Shown: positions 40,306-51,668 of the stretch, one piece after another
Layout: each line of letters starts with the position of its first letter
How positions within the stretch are numbered: the first letter of the stretch is position 1
Assembly: GCF_051622035.1 (NCBI RefSeq)
Contig: NC_135362.1
Coordinates: 18,934,501 to 18,998,500 of the forward strand
Length of the DNA: 64,000 nucleotides
Direction: 5' to 3'
Origin: Arctopsyche grandis
Lineage: Eukaryota; Arthropoda; Insecta; Trichoptera; Hydropsychidae
Made by a program: the position numbers and the translations under genes
The notes under the pieces: model-generated
Databases searched by the model: none
What the model was told of the DNA's origin: nothing
Seen by the model: only the letters and a program-made list of their open reading frames with translations

Positions 40306-40970
40306 TTACCATCCGTGCTTTCCGAATCCCCCGGACCAGCCGTGGCTTTTGATGTAAACCGGAACAGTTTTGTGAACTGTTACTGGATATGGTTTCGGAA
40401 TGTAGACTGGATAAGGTTTGGGTACGGGCACAGCCACTTTGTGGTAAATGGGTACTTTGACCGGAACTGGATATGGCCTGTCTACATGAACCGGATATGG
40501 CTTGGGTACGTGCACGGGATAAGGCCTATCGACGGGTACTGCAACTTTCACTGGAACCGGCACTGGATGAGGAACGGGATAAGCGTAATTTTTCGTGATG
40601 GTCACATGACTTGTTTCACCGAGACTGTGACCCAGGCCGTATCCAGAATCGATATGTCCGCCAAAGTCGAGACCGCCTCCCAAACCCAAACCGCTTCCAT
40701 GACCCAGACTTAGACCGCCTCCCAGACCCAGACCGTGTCCAAGACTCAAACTGCTTCCCAGACCCAGACCGTGTCCAAAACTGCTTCCAAGTCCCAAGTC
40801 TAGGTCATGACCTATGCTTCTTTTTTCAGTCTTCTTCTCATCTTCAGCTGCGACAAACACTGCCAACACCAACGTGATCAACACCTGCAAAACAAAATAA
40901 AAAGTTAATTAGATATCGTTGATATATTTAAGTATTTTTGGGGTTGGTCAACTCGTACCGCTTGCTTCAT
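40306..40970 (-). CDS. Secreted PYPV-repeat cuticle-type protein 2
   Basis: Coding order: 40970-40959 (12 bases, MKQA) and 40884-40306; 196 aa. A signal peptide, [17 protein letters not shown], is followed by an acidic/basic linker ([10 protein letters not shown]), a Gly/Leu/His-rich block of GLGLGG and SLGHG units, and a C-terminal Val/Pro/Tyr section with repeated PYPVHV, PVPVK and KPYPV units ending in [11 protein letters not shown]. This is a typical insect extracellular structural protein, plausibly cuticular, without a chitin-binding consensus. It is convergent with, and built like, the gene at 34234-36191, differing in the order of Gly-rich and PYPV blocks. The start is fixed by the signal peptide and by the TATA promoter about 70 bases upstream. 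Confidence 0.86.
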
Positions 40971-41005
40971 GTTTGGATACTTGTCAGCACAATCTGTATG
41001 AAGTG

Positions 41006-41040
41006 TATGACTGTTCGCTACCACTTTACGCGTTTATATA
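41006..41040 (-). promoter_or_regulatory. TATA box and initiator of cuticle-type gene 2
   Basis: On the minus strand TATATAAACGCG (TATAAA 41038-41033) is followed about 30 bases later by TCATAC (A at 41008), a plausible initiator. The ATG is at 40970. Confidence 0.78.
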
Positions 41041-42039
41041 CATACTCAGGATAGTTTGATCCCATTTTAAGGAATACAGATTGCTCCCCACCTGTGTTGA
41101 ACTGGTCTCGATGCAATAGGGCCGGTGTATGTGGATGACATAAACACTCGCAAGTGGATCAGATTGCGTCGGGTTGCGTAAATGACGTATTGAATTAACG
41201 TCAGTGCAGTTTGAAACACTTATTTACCCCTCTACATATACATATATCTTGTATGAGACGCTTCCTGGTCGCCAGAGCCACCATAGTTGCACAATAAAAT
41301 TGCTGTGGTTGGCTGCTGTATACCACCCGAAATTGACCAATGGGTGTTTCGGTAATCAAGAGTAAAGCGTGCTCTCACCCAAGGTGTTTACAGGTGATAT
41401 ACAAGAACGGTCGTAAAACAAGTATCGACTGTCGTCATCGATCTTTTATGAGGTTGTTTTTATTTTTATTTTTTTCGTAGTGCCATTTTGACGTAATTTT
41501 AAAACCACTTGCATATGCAAATTTCTGAAGAAAAAAAGTGTGGTAAGTTATTGGATAGAACGTAAATTCGGTTGGTTTTTGACTAACCTCAATTCGAATA
41601 GAACAATTCAATTACGTTTTCAGAATTTTTGAAAAATAGTTTCTCAGTAGGTACAGTATAAATTATCTGAGAAAAAGTAGACTGATATTCAAGTTCTTTT
41701 CCTTGAATCTATTGATAGAATCACCCTTTCCATTTTTTTAATGAAACAAATTTAAATTTGTGAACATGTATATGTACATACATATTATTGACTTATTCGA
41801 AATAATATTTATAACTATTTTTAATGAACTCAAATGTATTATTTTTTGAATTTTTTGAAATTTTAATGGCTATGATTAACGAAAGAAGTAAAAAATAGAA
41901 ACATTTCAATTTATGTACTTTTTATGTAGTAGGTATTATATGTACATGTAAAGTATTAAACTGTGTGTCCCTGATTTAGACGAAATGATTTAAGATCGTT
42001 ATCATTGTCGATTGGTAAATTTTACTGATTTACTCAATA
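41041..42039. other. Upstream DNA of cuticle-type gene 2
   Basis: Non-coding; the first 400 bases are less AT-rich and may hold enhancer elements. No repeat or RNA recognised. Confidence 0.5.
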
Positions 42040-43457
42040 GGTTAGTACAGGGCTTCCCAACCTTTTTGTACCCTAGAGGACATTCTAAAATATCGGTATG
42101 ACGGCGAGCACCACCTATTTATTTTTCAAGGCAAATTTATAGTTGGACACAGGTAATAAATAATACACAAAAAAATAATTATGAAATATATAAATTATTG
42201 TTTATATTCTTCTAAAAAACAAATAGTCTAACGTTGACCAAACCGCGCAAAATGGCAAAGTTTCAAACCTTTCCGCTGTATTCCAGAAGTCCTCCTCTGA
42301 TATAAAGGATTTTGGCATAATATCATTCTGAAGGTCCAAAATCTCTAGCTCCGGTTCTATCCTCACTTGAACAAGCTGTTTACAGCTATTTCCATTATAT
42401 TTAATTGGCAAGTAAAAGGACTGATGAAAAAAGGAGACCATTGGTTCGATTATAGTAAACTGGTGTAATGTCTTTTCAAACTGTTCTTGAAGCACTCGAA
42501 TGTGTATAACCAATAATGACACGTTGAATTCACTGTCACCTGCCATTTCCTTCATATTTTGGAAATGAACGAGAGACAGAAATGAGTTAACAGAACCTAT
42601 CATTTTAGTTACATGTTTGTCTTTTCCCTGTAGCTTCCAAGTTTTCAGAATTCAATTTTTCCATGATGTCTGTGATAAAACCCAAATCTGATCCGATCGA
42701 CGCGGCAATCGCAATCATAATCACAATCGCAAATGAAGAGAAGATAAAAATGAGAGGTCAGAGCTAATTAATATTGCTGTCTTGCTCCCCCCATCTAGTG
42801 CTCTACCATTGAGTACCCAGTGCAGTGTTGACAACATAAACATGTCAAATTATGCTAACAAATGAGTTCTAATTACATAATTATTAAATAAGTAAATTAA
42901 ATAGCCAGCAGCATTTAGCTAGGTCGTTAAGCTTCTGCTTAGCGTCGAGAAGCGCCGGGTTCGATCCCATGAGCTGACCTCGATTGAAAATAATTTTTCT
43001 GAGTATATGTGTAGTGCTGCTGGTCAGACCTGGATATTTGTGACTCCAGGTCGATCGTTTCTTATCAGAGTTTGTCAATTTTCTCTGATTTCATTGTTGA
43101 AACGGTTCCCGGTAAAATTGGCTAAATATCCTTCCTACCTACTATGTCACCACCATTTGAGATTGATTAATGTACAATAAAATGCATGTACAATTCATAG
43201 ATGTCTCGTTAATTTGCGAGTTTTTCAGTGTCTCGTAATTCAGCGACTTGTATTATAAAAAAAATGCTGCAATGTTTGTAATTGGCCAGGAAGGCGCATT
43301 GGGGTTACCTGTAAGGCATTCCTGGTATATAATTAAAAAATAAAAATAATTAAAAAAAGTATTTTAGAAACTTTAATTTCGCGGTCGAATAGTGACGAGC
43401 GCACACAAAAACACCATGGCGCTCGCGAGCACGGGGTTGGAAGCCCCTGGGTTAGTA
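42040..43457 (-). mobile_element. Decayed hAT transposon (ZBED5/FAM200-like transposase)
   Basis: 42048-43449 is bounded by CAGGGCTTCCCAACC on the left and the inverse of CAGGGGCTTCCAACC on the right, with a perfect 8-base duplication GGTTAGTA at 42040-42047 and 43450-43457. The minus strand from about 42690 to 42202 encodes a remnant of a ZBED5/FAM200-type transposase: ITDIMEKLNSENLEATGK, then after a one-base frame slip near 42628 DKHVTKMIGSV...LHQFTIIEPMVSFF...LEILDLQNDIMPK...DFWNTAERFETLPFC. The N-terminal BED finger and much of the catalytic region are absent, so it is non-autonomous. A SINE is inserted at about 42902-43350. Confidence 0.9.
42902..43350 (+). mobile_element. tRNA-derived SINE (family 1, copy 2) inside the hAT element
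   Basis: Same head (GGTCGTTAAGCTTCTGCTTA, B box GGTTCGATCCC at about 42958-42968), same body (ACCTGGATATTTGTGACTCC, GAAACGGTTCCC, CCTTCCTACCTACTATGTCA) and same tail region (GGAAGGCGCATTGGG) as 33144-33559. The two differ by scattered changes and a small indel near GATTGATTAATGTACA, so they are separate old insertions. Confidence 0.88.
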
Positions 43458-45243
43458 CATCTTTAGTAATGCATACCTATTTCAATTCGATACTCTTATG
43501 ACAGAAGTACATACACAGGTAGTCTTTTTCAACTGTAAAAATGCGCCACAATTATTTTTGATAACGATCATTAACATTAAAAAAATAACGTGTTACGCAC
43601 ACGCGTTAGAGCGAGAATATATGTAAGTACAAGTACGTACTTAATATGTAGAAATGATTTTAAAAGAAACCTATGTATATATATTTTCATTAATACAACT
43701 TTTCCCAAAAGAAAAACTGTTATTTTTCAAAATAGAATTCAAATTAGATGCATAATTTGTACAGTTTAATTAAAATTTTGCACACAATTTTGTATGCAAA
43801 TGTATAGTATGTAAATGTATAGTGAGATCAACATGGGTATGAATTAAACGTGTCAGGTTATTATTATTTTTTTCAGTGAAATTTCACCTATTAGTATTTT
43901 TTTTTTCATGTCAAAATTTAGCGGTTCAATTAATCGATTCGTTGAGTTTGAAGAATTTCTGTGGTATGTGTGTGGAATTTCATTATGAACGCATGTGATA
44001 GAAAACTTGCTAGTGTCGACGGTACATAAATGGTCAGTAAGTGTAATTTTTATCGAATGTGAAAAAATTCCAACACACTTAATATTATAATATAATATTA
44101 TTGCTTATTGGAAATCGACACTAACAAATAATTTTGTTAAAAATAAAACGATGCGTTTATTGGATTATTGCTTTTGTTTGATAACAAACGATTTCATGCC
44201 GGCGCAATCGACAGTTACATTACTGGTATAATTGGAAAGTTACTCTGTAATAGTAGAATAGTGATTTGTTTGAAAATGCCAATCACATGCTCCATTCCCC
44301 GAGATGAACCACAAAATCAATTATCCAAGAGTGGCTCGTGATATGCCATGATATTTTTCACGATTCACTACTATGTACAATATGTAACAAATATGACACT
44401 ACTGTTTATAATGTAATTTAATTCAATGAAATTCTAATAAATAAACTTGCGGTCCTATTTTGCTATTTGCATATTTTTGTTTTGGTTGAATGTTCGGAAA
44501 ACAGGAAATAGTTTTTTTATTTGCTGGTTTTAAGTGTAAATTTAACACCAAGGCCGAATATTTTATGAATCCTTGCGATAGTTTTTTTCGCATTTATCAA
44601 ATTAATATACCGTAGAAACTGTAACAATGATGTCAAGGATTAAAGTGTCAATAACATAATCAAAATACACTACACACATGTATATGAAATTACGTTTTAT
44701 TTTATTTTTGCGGTTTTTCACAGTACCTTTAAATATATCCATTTTTTCACACATACATACATCAATACAATTTAGAATTTAATTATATAATAAAATTTTA
44801 TTGTATGCAACTTAACTAGGTACACAATTGTGCAATTTTTGAGATGACCGCAAATATCACTTATCTAAATTTTGGAACATTTTAAATATTTAATAATATT
44901 ACAAGCATTTATATCATATGTACATATGTATATGTATGTATATAATATCGTTATTCTGTATCTGTGTGTCTGTGTGTCTGTGTATCTGCGATAACGCTCG
45001 TCGTACTATAATAGACGTTGCGATTCAACATACATATGTATGTACTTCATAGCTAAAACACTGCCAACAAAATGTACGAATATAATAACAAAAGAAAAAC
45101 TTCTATACATACTGTTTGCTATCAATGTTTCCTCTAGGGAAATACGTCTTTGAGCATTTAGCAACATCTATTGAAGATTCATATAATTAATTAATTAATT
45201 CGTTTTTCTATTGGTGTTTTATATTGTATTAACTTATTATGCC
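43458..45243. other. Intergenic DNA
   Basis: AT-rich; a short (TCTGTGTG)n-like tract at 44955-44990 and several CATACATATGTATG-type palindromes. No gene seen. Confidence 0.6.
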
Positions 45244-45912
45244 AACACTAGGGATCCCTATCGAATATTCAAATATTCAAGTATTCGAATTATTCATCTG
45301 ACTTTTCAGCCATTTGTTATTCGAATATTTCATCAACTATTCGAATATTTCATCAACTATTCGAATATTATTCGTGTATATATTTTTTTATAAACAAAAT
45401 ACACAAATCAACATGAAAAAAGTGATGACGAAGAAGTCGACAATTATGAAGAAAATTAAATATATAATGGGGATAATTGTGATAAAAATGAAGATAATGA
45501 AGAAGATGAAATGTCTACATGTGAAGAAACGGATTTTTATTCATTAAATACGGAAATGTTTGACGAAAACCACTTTTCGATCGATAATAATCCCTACGAA
45601 ATTTTAGAAAAAATCAGAAAAATAATACGAATATTTAAAAGGTCACCGGCGAAATATACATTTTTACAAGAAATGATAATGAAAAAAGAAAATAAAAAAT
45701 TGAAATTATTATTGGCTGTAAAAACGAGGTGGAATTCAATGGCATCTATGATAAGACGATTCATTCAAGATTCATTCAAATTTATGCTTGGTACATATGT
45801 ATGTAATCACCTTTTTTTGATTTTCGAATACATTTGAATATTTGAATAGTTCTTGATTTACTAATCGATATTCGAATAGTTAATAATGATTTTTCATTGG
45901 GTACAACACTAG
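45244..45912 (+). mobile_element. Small hAT element with transposase remnant
   Basis: Perfect 8-base direct repeat AACACTAG at 45244-45251 and 45905-45912 brackets 653 bases. Plus-strand 45511-45837 encodes KIRKIIRIFKRSPAKYTF...LLLAVKTRWNSMASMIRRFI, the conserved K-TRWNS-M segment of hAT transposases. Reiterated ATTCGAATATTTCATCAACT units lie near the left end and ATTCGAATA near the right. Most of the transposase is missing, so the element is an internally deleted, non-autonomous copy. Confidence 0.82.
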
Positions 45913-47716
45913 TCATAATATTTTGTTATACTTGGACGTAAATGCATACTGCCATCTACTTGTTACCAAGTGGACTACTTTGTGATGCTCTATTATTTAA
46001 CAAGATATCCAATATATATTTGCAAGGTTTGTTTGATAATTAAATGTATTTTTCATTATAATTACGATATGTAATCAGCATATTTTATTTTCTGTTAGGG
46101 TCATTATAATACTTCCTATTTTCAAAGAAGAAAAGTACGACCTTGATTCTATGTATATTCAAAATCTTATTTTAAATTTATGAATTAGTAATTTGAAAGA
46201 TACATACATTTTATAAAATTAATGTTTTTCTTTTATATCTAGGTAAGCTAGTTTTTTTTGCAAAAAACATTTTTTCCTCAATCGTATATGGTTACATTCG
46301 ATCCTGCATGACTGAGGTCGTTTTGAACGGGTTATACAGAAGAATAAGTGTGTGTACATGTATAAAACGGAATAATAATATTTGATATATAAAATTAGAT
46401 TATAAAAGAGTTGTGTGAAATGCTTATTAAGAAATAATTGTTGTTTGAAATGATTTGTTTAAAATGCATTTGCAACTTACAGATTTTCAAACGCATCTGT
46501 GTAAATTGACCCACTTTACACGGTGAGATTAAGAAGTGAAAAAATTAAGAAGCACGTTTCGATAGTAATGAGAATTATTACTAAACTCTTTAGTTTATCT
46601 TACGACAATAAAAAAAAAAATGTGCATAGGCGTTAATGTGCGAACTTTTATTGCTCAATATTGCAAAGATGCATGAAAATTACTAAATTATTTTTATCCA
46701 TTTTTGCATTGGATTTACTTTATTTTAATGCTACGAAACGTACCATTCTATATTGAGTAATTCAAGTTTGGGAAATGGTTGTAAAATTTTACAAAGAGCC
46801 ATTATACAGTTTTGAATGGGCTACTGCAATATGAAATCAAATATCTATATCAAAGTTTATTTTTCTTTCTGTTTTGTAATATAGATGTATTTGATACTTA
46901 TATGTAATTGTTCTAATAATTTTATATAAACAAAACTTATACGTGATTTCTTTTAAAAAAATAGCTCGAAGCTGTTCAAAAAATGGTAAGTATTTTTCTG
47001 ATCGAATTGTGAGATGTCGCTGATAAGCTATTGATTTTATCTTGAATAATTAAATTTAAATGCAGGCTGTAGATTATGTGATAGGCCGAAGATATTTGAT
47101 ATTTATTAAAAAATTAGACAGATATAAATAAGAGTCAAACTTATGGGGAAAATTTATTCAAAACATTTTTTTAATCAATTTATAATTTTCTTTTGTTTTA
47201 TTATTCATTTGTTTCACTGTTTATCGTACAGACTAACTAAAGAATTTTATTTAAATACATAAATAATAATGTAAGTGGAACAAAATTATTTGTATTGATT
47301 TAAATCACATTATGTGTTGATTAAACAAATCCGTTACTAGTTCAAGGATTATTTCAATAATATTTCTTATAAAATATACGACATTTTTAATATTTTCAGA
47401 CTAATTAATCAACCTTTAAATGGGAGTCGAGTATGAAGGTACAAATGTACATATGTTATATATAATCCAAGGTAAGATGAAAAAATATTATACGCTATTT
47501 TTCCACACTAATCAGTACAAAGATAACATCAGACATTTTAAAATTTTTGATAAAATGAATTAATTAAATAAACATTCATATTATTGGCACACGGTGAAAG
47601 TGTTGTGCGATCGGATATTTAAATGTGTAAAAATATAATGGCCACTTTTCAACTGCTTCGGAACGTACCAAATTTAATTGATTGTTGAATATTTATACGT
47701 ACAATTATACTTACGT

Positions 47717-47815
<99 letters not shown>

Positions 47816-50019
47816 AAAATATATGTATTTATCATATATGTATATACATATTTATTCAAATTTCATAGTAAAAAAAAAAAAATATTAAGCTCTTTTATAC
47901 CTACATTTGTACATACATATATCTATTTTAATTTTTTTCAAATCAAAAAAGGATTAGTACACTTTTTTCGTCGTCGTTTTATAAAATAATATTTTGATAA
48001 TTGAAATTAAATATAATAACAATAATACTATTCTTATACTCTTTAATTGTCCGTAAGCGTTTAAACATCATTATAAATCATATATTATATAATTCCAATT
48101 TTTATCCTATTCATATTTTCACTAAATATTTTAGTAACAAGTGCGTGTATAAATTAATTAAAAAATAACATGGAAGTAACACTTTTTTCAAGATGATAAA
48201 TTCGATAAACGCCACTTTCACCGCTTTTATATTTTGGTTAAGTTATTAGGCAAATTATGTTAGACTGTGTAATATGTATATGTAATTTAATTTAATTAAT
48301 TGCAGTTACATATAATATGTCCCAAAAATAGTTTCAAAATTTAAAAATATTATAGTAATTATAACTAAACTTGTTTAAGCTAAACAGCTCAATATATTAT
48401 TTTGATGTAAGTGTCTTCATTTGAAGAGAAAGTTATACTTAAAATGTTTTAAAAAAAGATTGTCTAGAAATTTATCACTTACATACATACGTATGTTTAT
48501 ATTTTCATGATACGTATGTATGTATGTAGTTTCAAAAAAATAAAGATCTGATGGTTTGAGATAAACGATTGGACATTCAATACCTCACATTAGATAGCGA
48601 AAGTGAGTAAAAGTATTTTGTATGAATGAGTTTTTTATAGCGAGTATTATTATTATTATATATATAGTTTTGATGTAAGTGTCTTCATTTTAAATTTATC
48701 GGATGGCGATTGGGCAATTTTATTTGCTCAAATTTTATTGACTAACCAAAATTTATGATTAATTTGTAATAGTAAAAGCAACTGCTATAGACGTGTCCGT
48801 CTGTCTGTTAATGTAAAAGAGTTGCGATTTTTCTTTATAGAATTTATTTCACGTATACTTGATTATGCGTCGGTGATTTTATCTATGTCAGTAATATAAA
48901 TCAAACGGTTTTCGATCGCGTTTAAAATCGAATTATAACAAGTTGTATTTTTTATTTCAGATTGTAGATTTACACGATAAACTTTGATTTTCAATGCTTA
49001 TGAGAATTTAGACGATATGTTTAAAAAACTGATTTTTCAATGGATACGAATATTTATAATGAATACATATGGAATAAATTAAAAAAAAATCAACCTTGGA
49101 CTGCTATTTTTTTAAATTTTATGTTTGTTAAATATAATATTAAAAAAATCAACATAATTCGAATACTTTTGGTTAGTAATAACTGACCAAAAGTATTTAT
49201 GTATATTCAACGGTCAATATTGACGATTGATTCTTTGATAGTTGGTTGGATTATTTTGACAGTGAGTTCGTAATTTATCGTATGAAGCTCTATTACGCAT
49301 AATGAAATGATTTCTTAAAGCCAAAAAAAAACATGCAAGTAATTTTCTAATTATATGCAAGTAATTTTCAAATATAAATTTTGATGAATCTAATAAAAGC
49401 ATTTACTGACCAAACTGATAAATTAACTGACGCATGTGTTTACATACAAGTGCATGTGTGTGTGCAGTTACCGAAAAATCTGTATGTACGTAATTTATAT
49501 CGGCGGTCGCTAAACTTTTGGACCTCACGGACTACAAAATTCATAATTTTAAATCCTGGGAACCATTTATATGAATTACCTATACATACATACATTTGAA
49601 AATAAAGATAAGAGAATTTCCATTTTATTTATATAAATTACAGTCAGTGGCTAATTAATTATCAATAGTCAGGCCCTGGTAAATTCTTGAAAATTGCCCA
49701 CCCTTAATTTTTAAAAATACAATAATAATTTTTTGCCCATCTATATGAAATCATTTGTAGGTAGTTTTCATGAATTATTTACATAAAATACGTTTAACAT
49801 TCATTAGCGGATTGTAATTTGAAATATTGTATTGCAACTTTCAATTACATATGTATATGTAGGAAAAAAATGAAACGGTTTAAGAATTAGAAAATTCAGG
49901 TATTAAAAAAAGTGCCAGTTTAATTTAATACAAACTCAAATTATCAAAGCTTATTAGAAAATAATAATGTACTAAGCGCCGCAGCCGAAATTTTTTTAAT
50001 TAAGTATAATTTCTATCTA
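45913..50019. other. Long intergenic stretch
   Basis: AT-rich, no supported gene over about 4 kb apart from simple repeats. The phrase TTTTGATGTAAGTGTCTTCATTT occurs twice (near 48400 and 48670). A short segment near 49501-49545 (GGTCGCTAAACTTTTGGACC) resembles a hAT element end. Confidence 0.55.
47722..47812. repeat. (TA)n island
   Basis: Long alternating TA tract. Confidence 0.95.
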
Positions 50020-50245
50020 ATATATAATTTCGAAATAGACTTTGTATGTATGTAAGTATGTAAGTATCTTTGGTTGGGAACTTCGAAAACAAAACAAAGT
50101 TTCTATGATGACAATTCAATTGGCGGAATATTATATTTTTTTCGTTTCAAATATATTTAATAAAAAAACAAATGAATTATTAGATTCGCCATGTTTACGC
50201 TGTTTATATTACAAATACTGAGCGAAGCCGGTTAAAACTACTTGT
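50020..50245 (+). mobile_element. Helitron-like non-autonomous fragment (family B, copy 2)
   Basis: Collinear with 17815-18028: GACTTTGTATGTATG, ATCTTTGGTTGGGAACTTCG, TTAGATTCGCCATGTT, ATTACAAATACTGAGCGAAG. The right end reads CTACTTG where copy 1 reads CTAGT, so this terminus is mutated. Confidence 0.5.
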
Positions 50246-50384
50246 ATATAATATTAATAAAATTTAAAAGTTTAAATGCTAAAATTAATACAATAAGAAT
50301 AAATATTGGCTAGATCGAATTTGAATTTTTAAATTTTTCTCATTATATCGTATATACAATGTATGTATGTATTATCGTCACATA

Positions 50385-50536
<152 letters not shown>

Positions 50537-50619
50537 AGGTATATAAAAATGACTACTCATCCGATGACGATGGAACTTTCAGGATTTGTTGTATGCATGT
50601 CCGGGAAGCTTACTGTAAA

Positions 50620-50897
50620 AAATAAATCGCCCAAAACGGGAACGGAAACGGGAAAAACGGGAATGAGTGGCATTGCAACGAAATAATTTCAAATGTTTTC
50701 GCGTCGCGATCTGCGTTGTTAAAGTAAAATAAACAAACAATTGAATAATTTCAAATGTGTTCGCTGTCTGCATTTTTCCGACAAATGGGAACGGGAACGA
50801 GAAAGAGACCGGGAACGGGAACGGGAACGGGAACGGGAACGAGAACGAGAATTGCATTCGTTATTGTGGCATTGCAACGCATGCCGGGTTCAGCTAG
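50620..50897 (+). mobile_element. Helitron-like non-autonomous fragment (family C, copy 1)
   Basis: Contains AATAAACAAACAATTGAATA, CTGCATTTTTCCGACAAA, a (CGGGAA)n hexanucleotide tract at about 50786-50850 and a right end CATGCCGGGTTCAGCTAGT, ending in CTAG+T as Helitrons do. It shares these blocks with 51527-51668. A terminal hairpin is not convincing, so the class is tentative. Confidence 0.5.
50786..50850. repeat. (GGGAAC)n hexanucleotide repeat
   Basis: Tandem GGGAAC units with GAGAAC variants, inside the Helitron-like fragment. Confidence 0.9.
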
Positions 50898-51354
50898 TAC
50901 TGAATAAATTTCAATGTTCATTAATGTGTTGTGGACTATTATTATTATGATAAAAAATTACTCTAGAGGTAATTTTAATAGGATCGAATGTACATATGTT
51001 GCATAATTGAATTTTTTCCGTTACCACACACATTGAATTTTTGCATATCGGTAATATAATAGCATATGTAAGTGCATTGAAAAAAAATAGAAAACTAATA
51101 TTTTAAACCAGTTTTTAATTTAGTTCAGGTATAATAAAAAATAAAGATTGACGGCTGCTTCATATCAGAACTAATTAAGATCTCCTTTTCTTAGACAATA
51201 GAAATCATTCGAGAAAGTAACCAAGTAAATCAAGTTTAGGTGGGCGTACACAGTGCAAATGATGAAATAGGTCTGGTTAGCATGGATGCATGGATGCAAA
51301 TACGGAACCAGCATGTAAATACATACATATGTACATACATATGTTACTCTCATG

Positions 51355-51535
51355 GAAATTCCGATTCACGATTTCTCTATAACAGAACATCTGGCAGCTG
51401 AAAAGTCCATCATACTAACGATAGCTATCATACTAACGAGAACTCGAGTGAAAAAAATATTCCGTATTCGTGATTTTCATGGCAAAAATTGTCTTTTGGG
51501 CGATCGCAATGTGACTAATAATCCAATTACCAAAA
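51355..51535 (+). mobile_element. MITE family A fragment (copy 3)
   Basis: Matches the right part of 16577-16790 (CATCATACTAACGATAGCT, ACGAGAACTCGAGTG, GGCAAAAATTGTCTTTTGGG, AATAATCCAATTACC). The left inverted repeat is missing or too diverged to see. Confidence 0.68.
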
Positions 51536-51668
51536 TAAACAAACAATTGTATAATTTCAAATATGTTTGCTGCCTGCGTTTTTCCGACAAAATATCATTA
51601 CTGTAATAACGGGAATGGGAAATGCATGCGTTATTGTGACATTGAAACGCTTACCGGGTTCAGCTAGT
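51527..51668 (+). mobile_element. Helitron-like non-autonomous fragment (family C, copy 2)
   Basis: AATAAACAAACAATTGTATA, CCTGCGTTTTTCCGACAAAA, then CATTGAAACGCTTACCGGG and the CTAGT right end. It lies directly after the MITE fragment. Confidence 0.5.

Noticed and set aside
41220-41420. Less AT-rich block upstream of cuticle gene 2 as a separate gene
   Set aside because: No open frame of useful length; more likely regulatory DNA.
42202-42603. Host gene of the ZBED5/FAM200 type
   Set aside because: The frame lies between hAT inverted repeats with a perfect 8-base duplication and is broken, so it is a transposon remnant.
47678-47989. Open frame through a TA tract
   Set aside because: Encodes only alternating Tyr/Ile from (TA)n.
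49501-49590. hAT element end (GGTCGCTAAACTTTTGGACC)
   Set aside because: Only one end is visible and no matching inverse or duplication was found.
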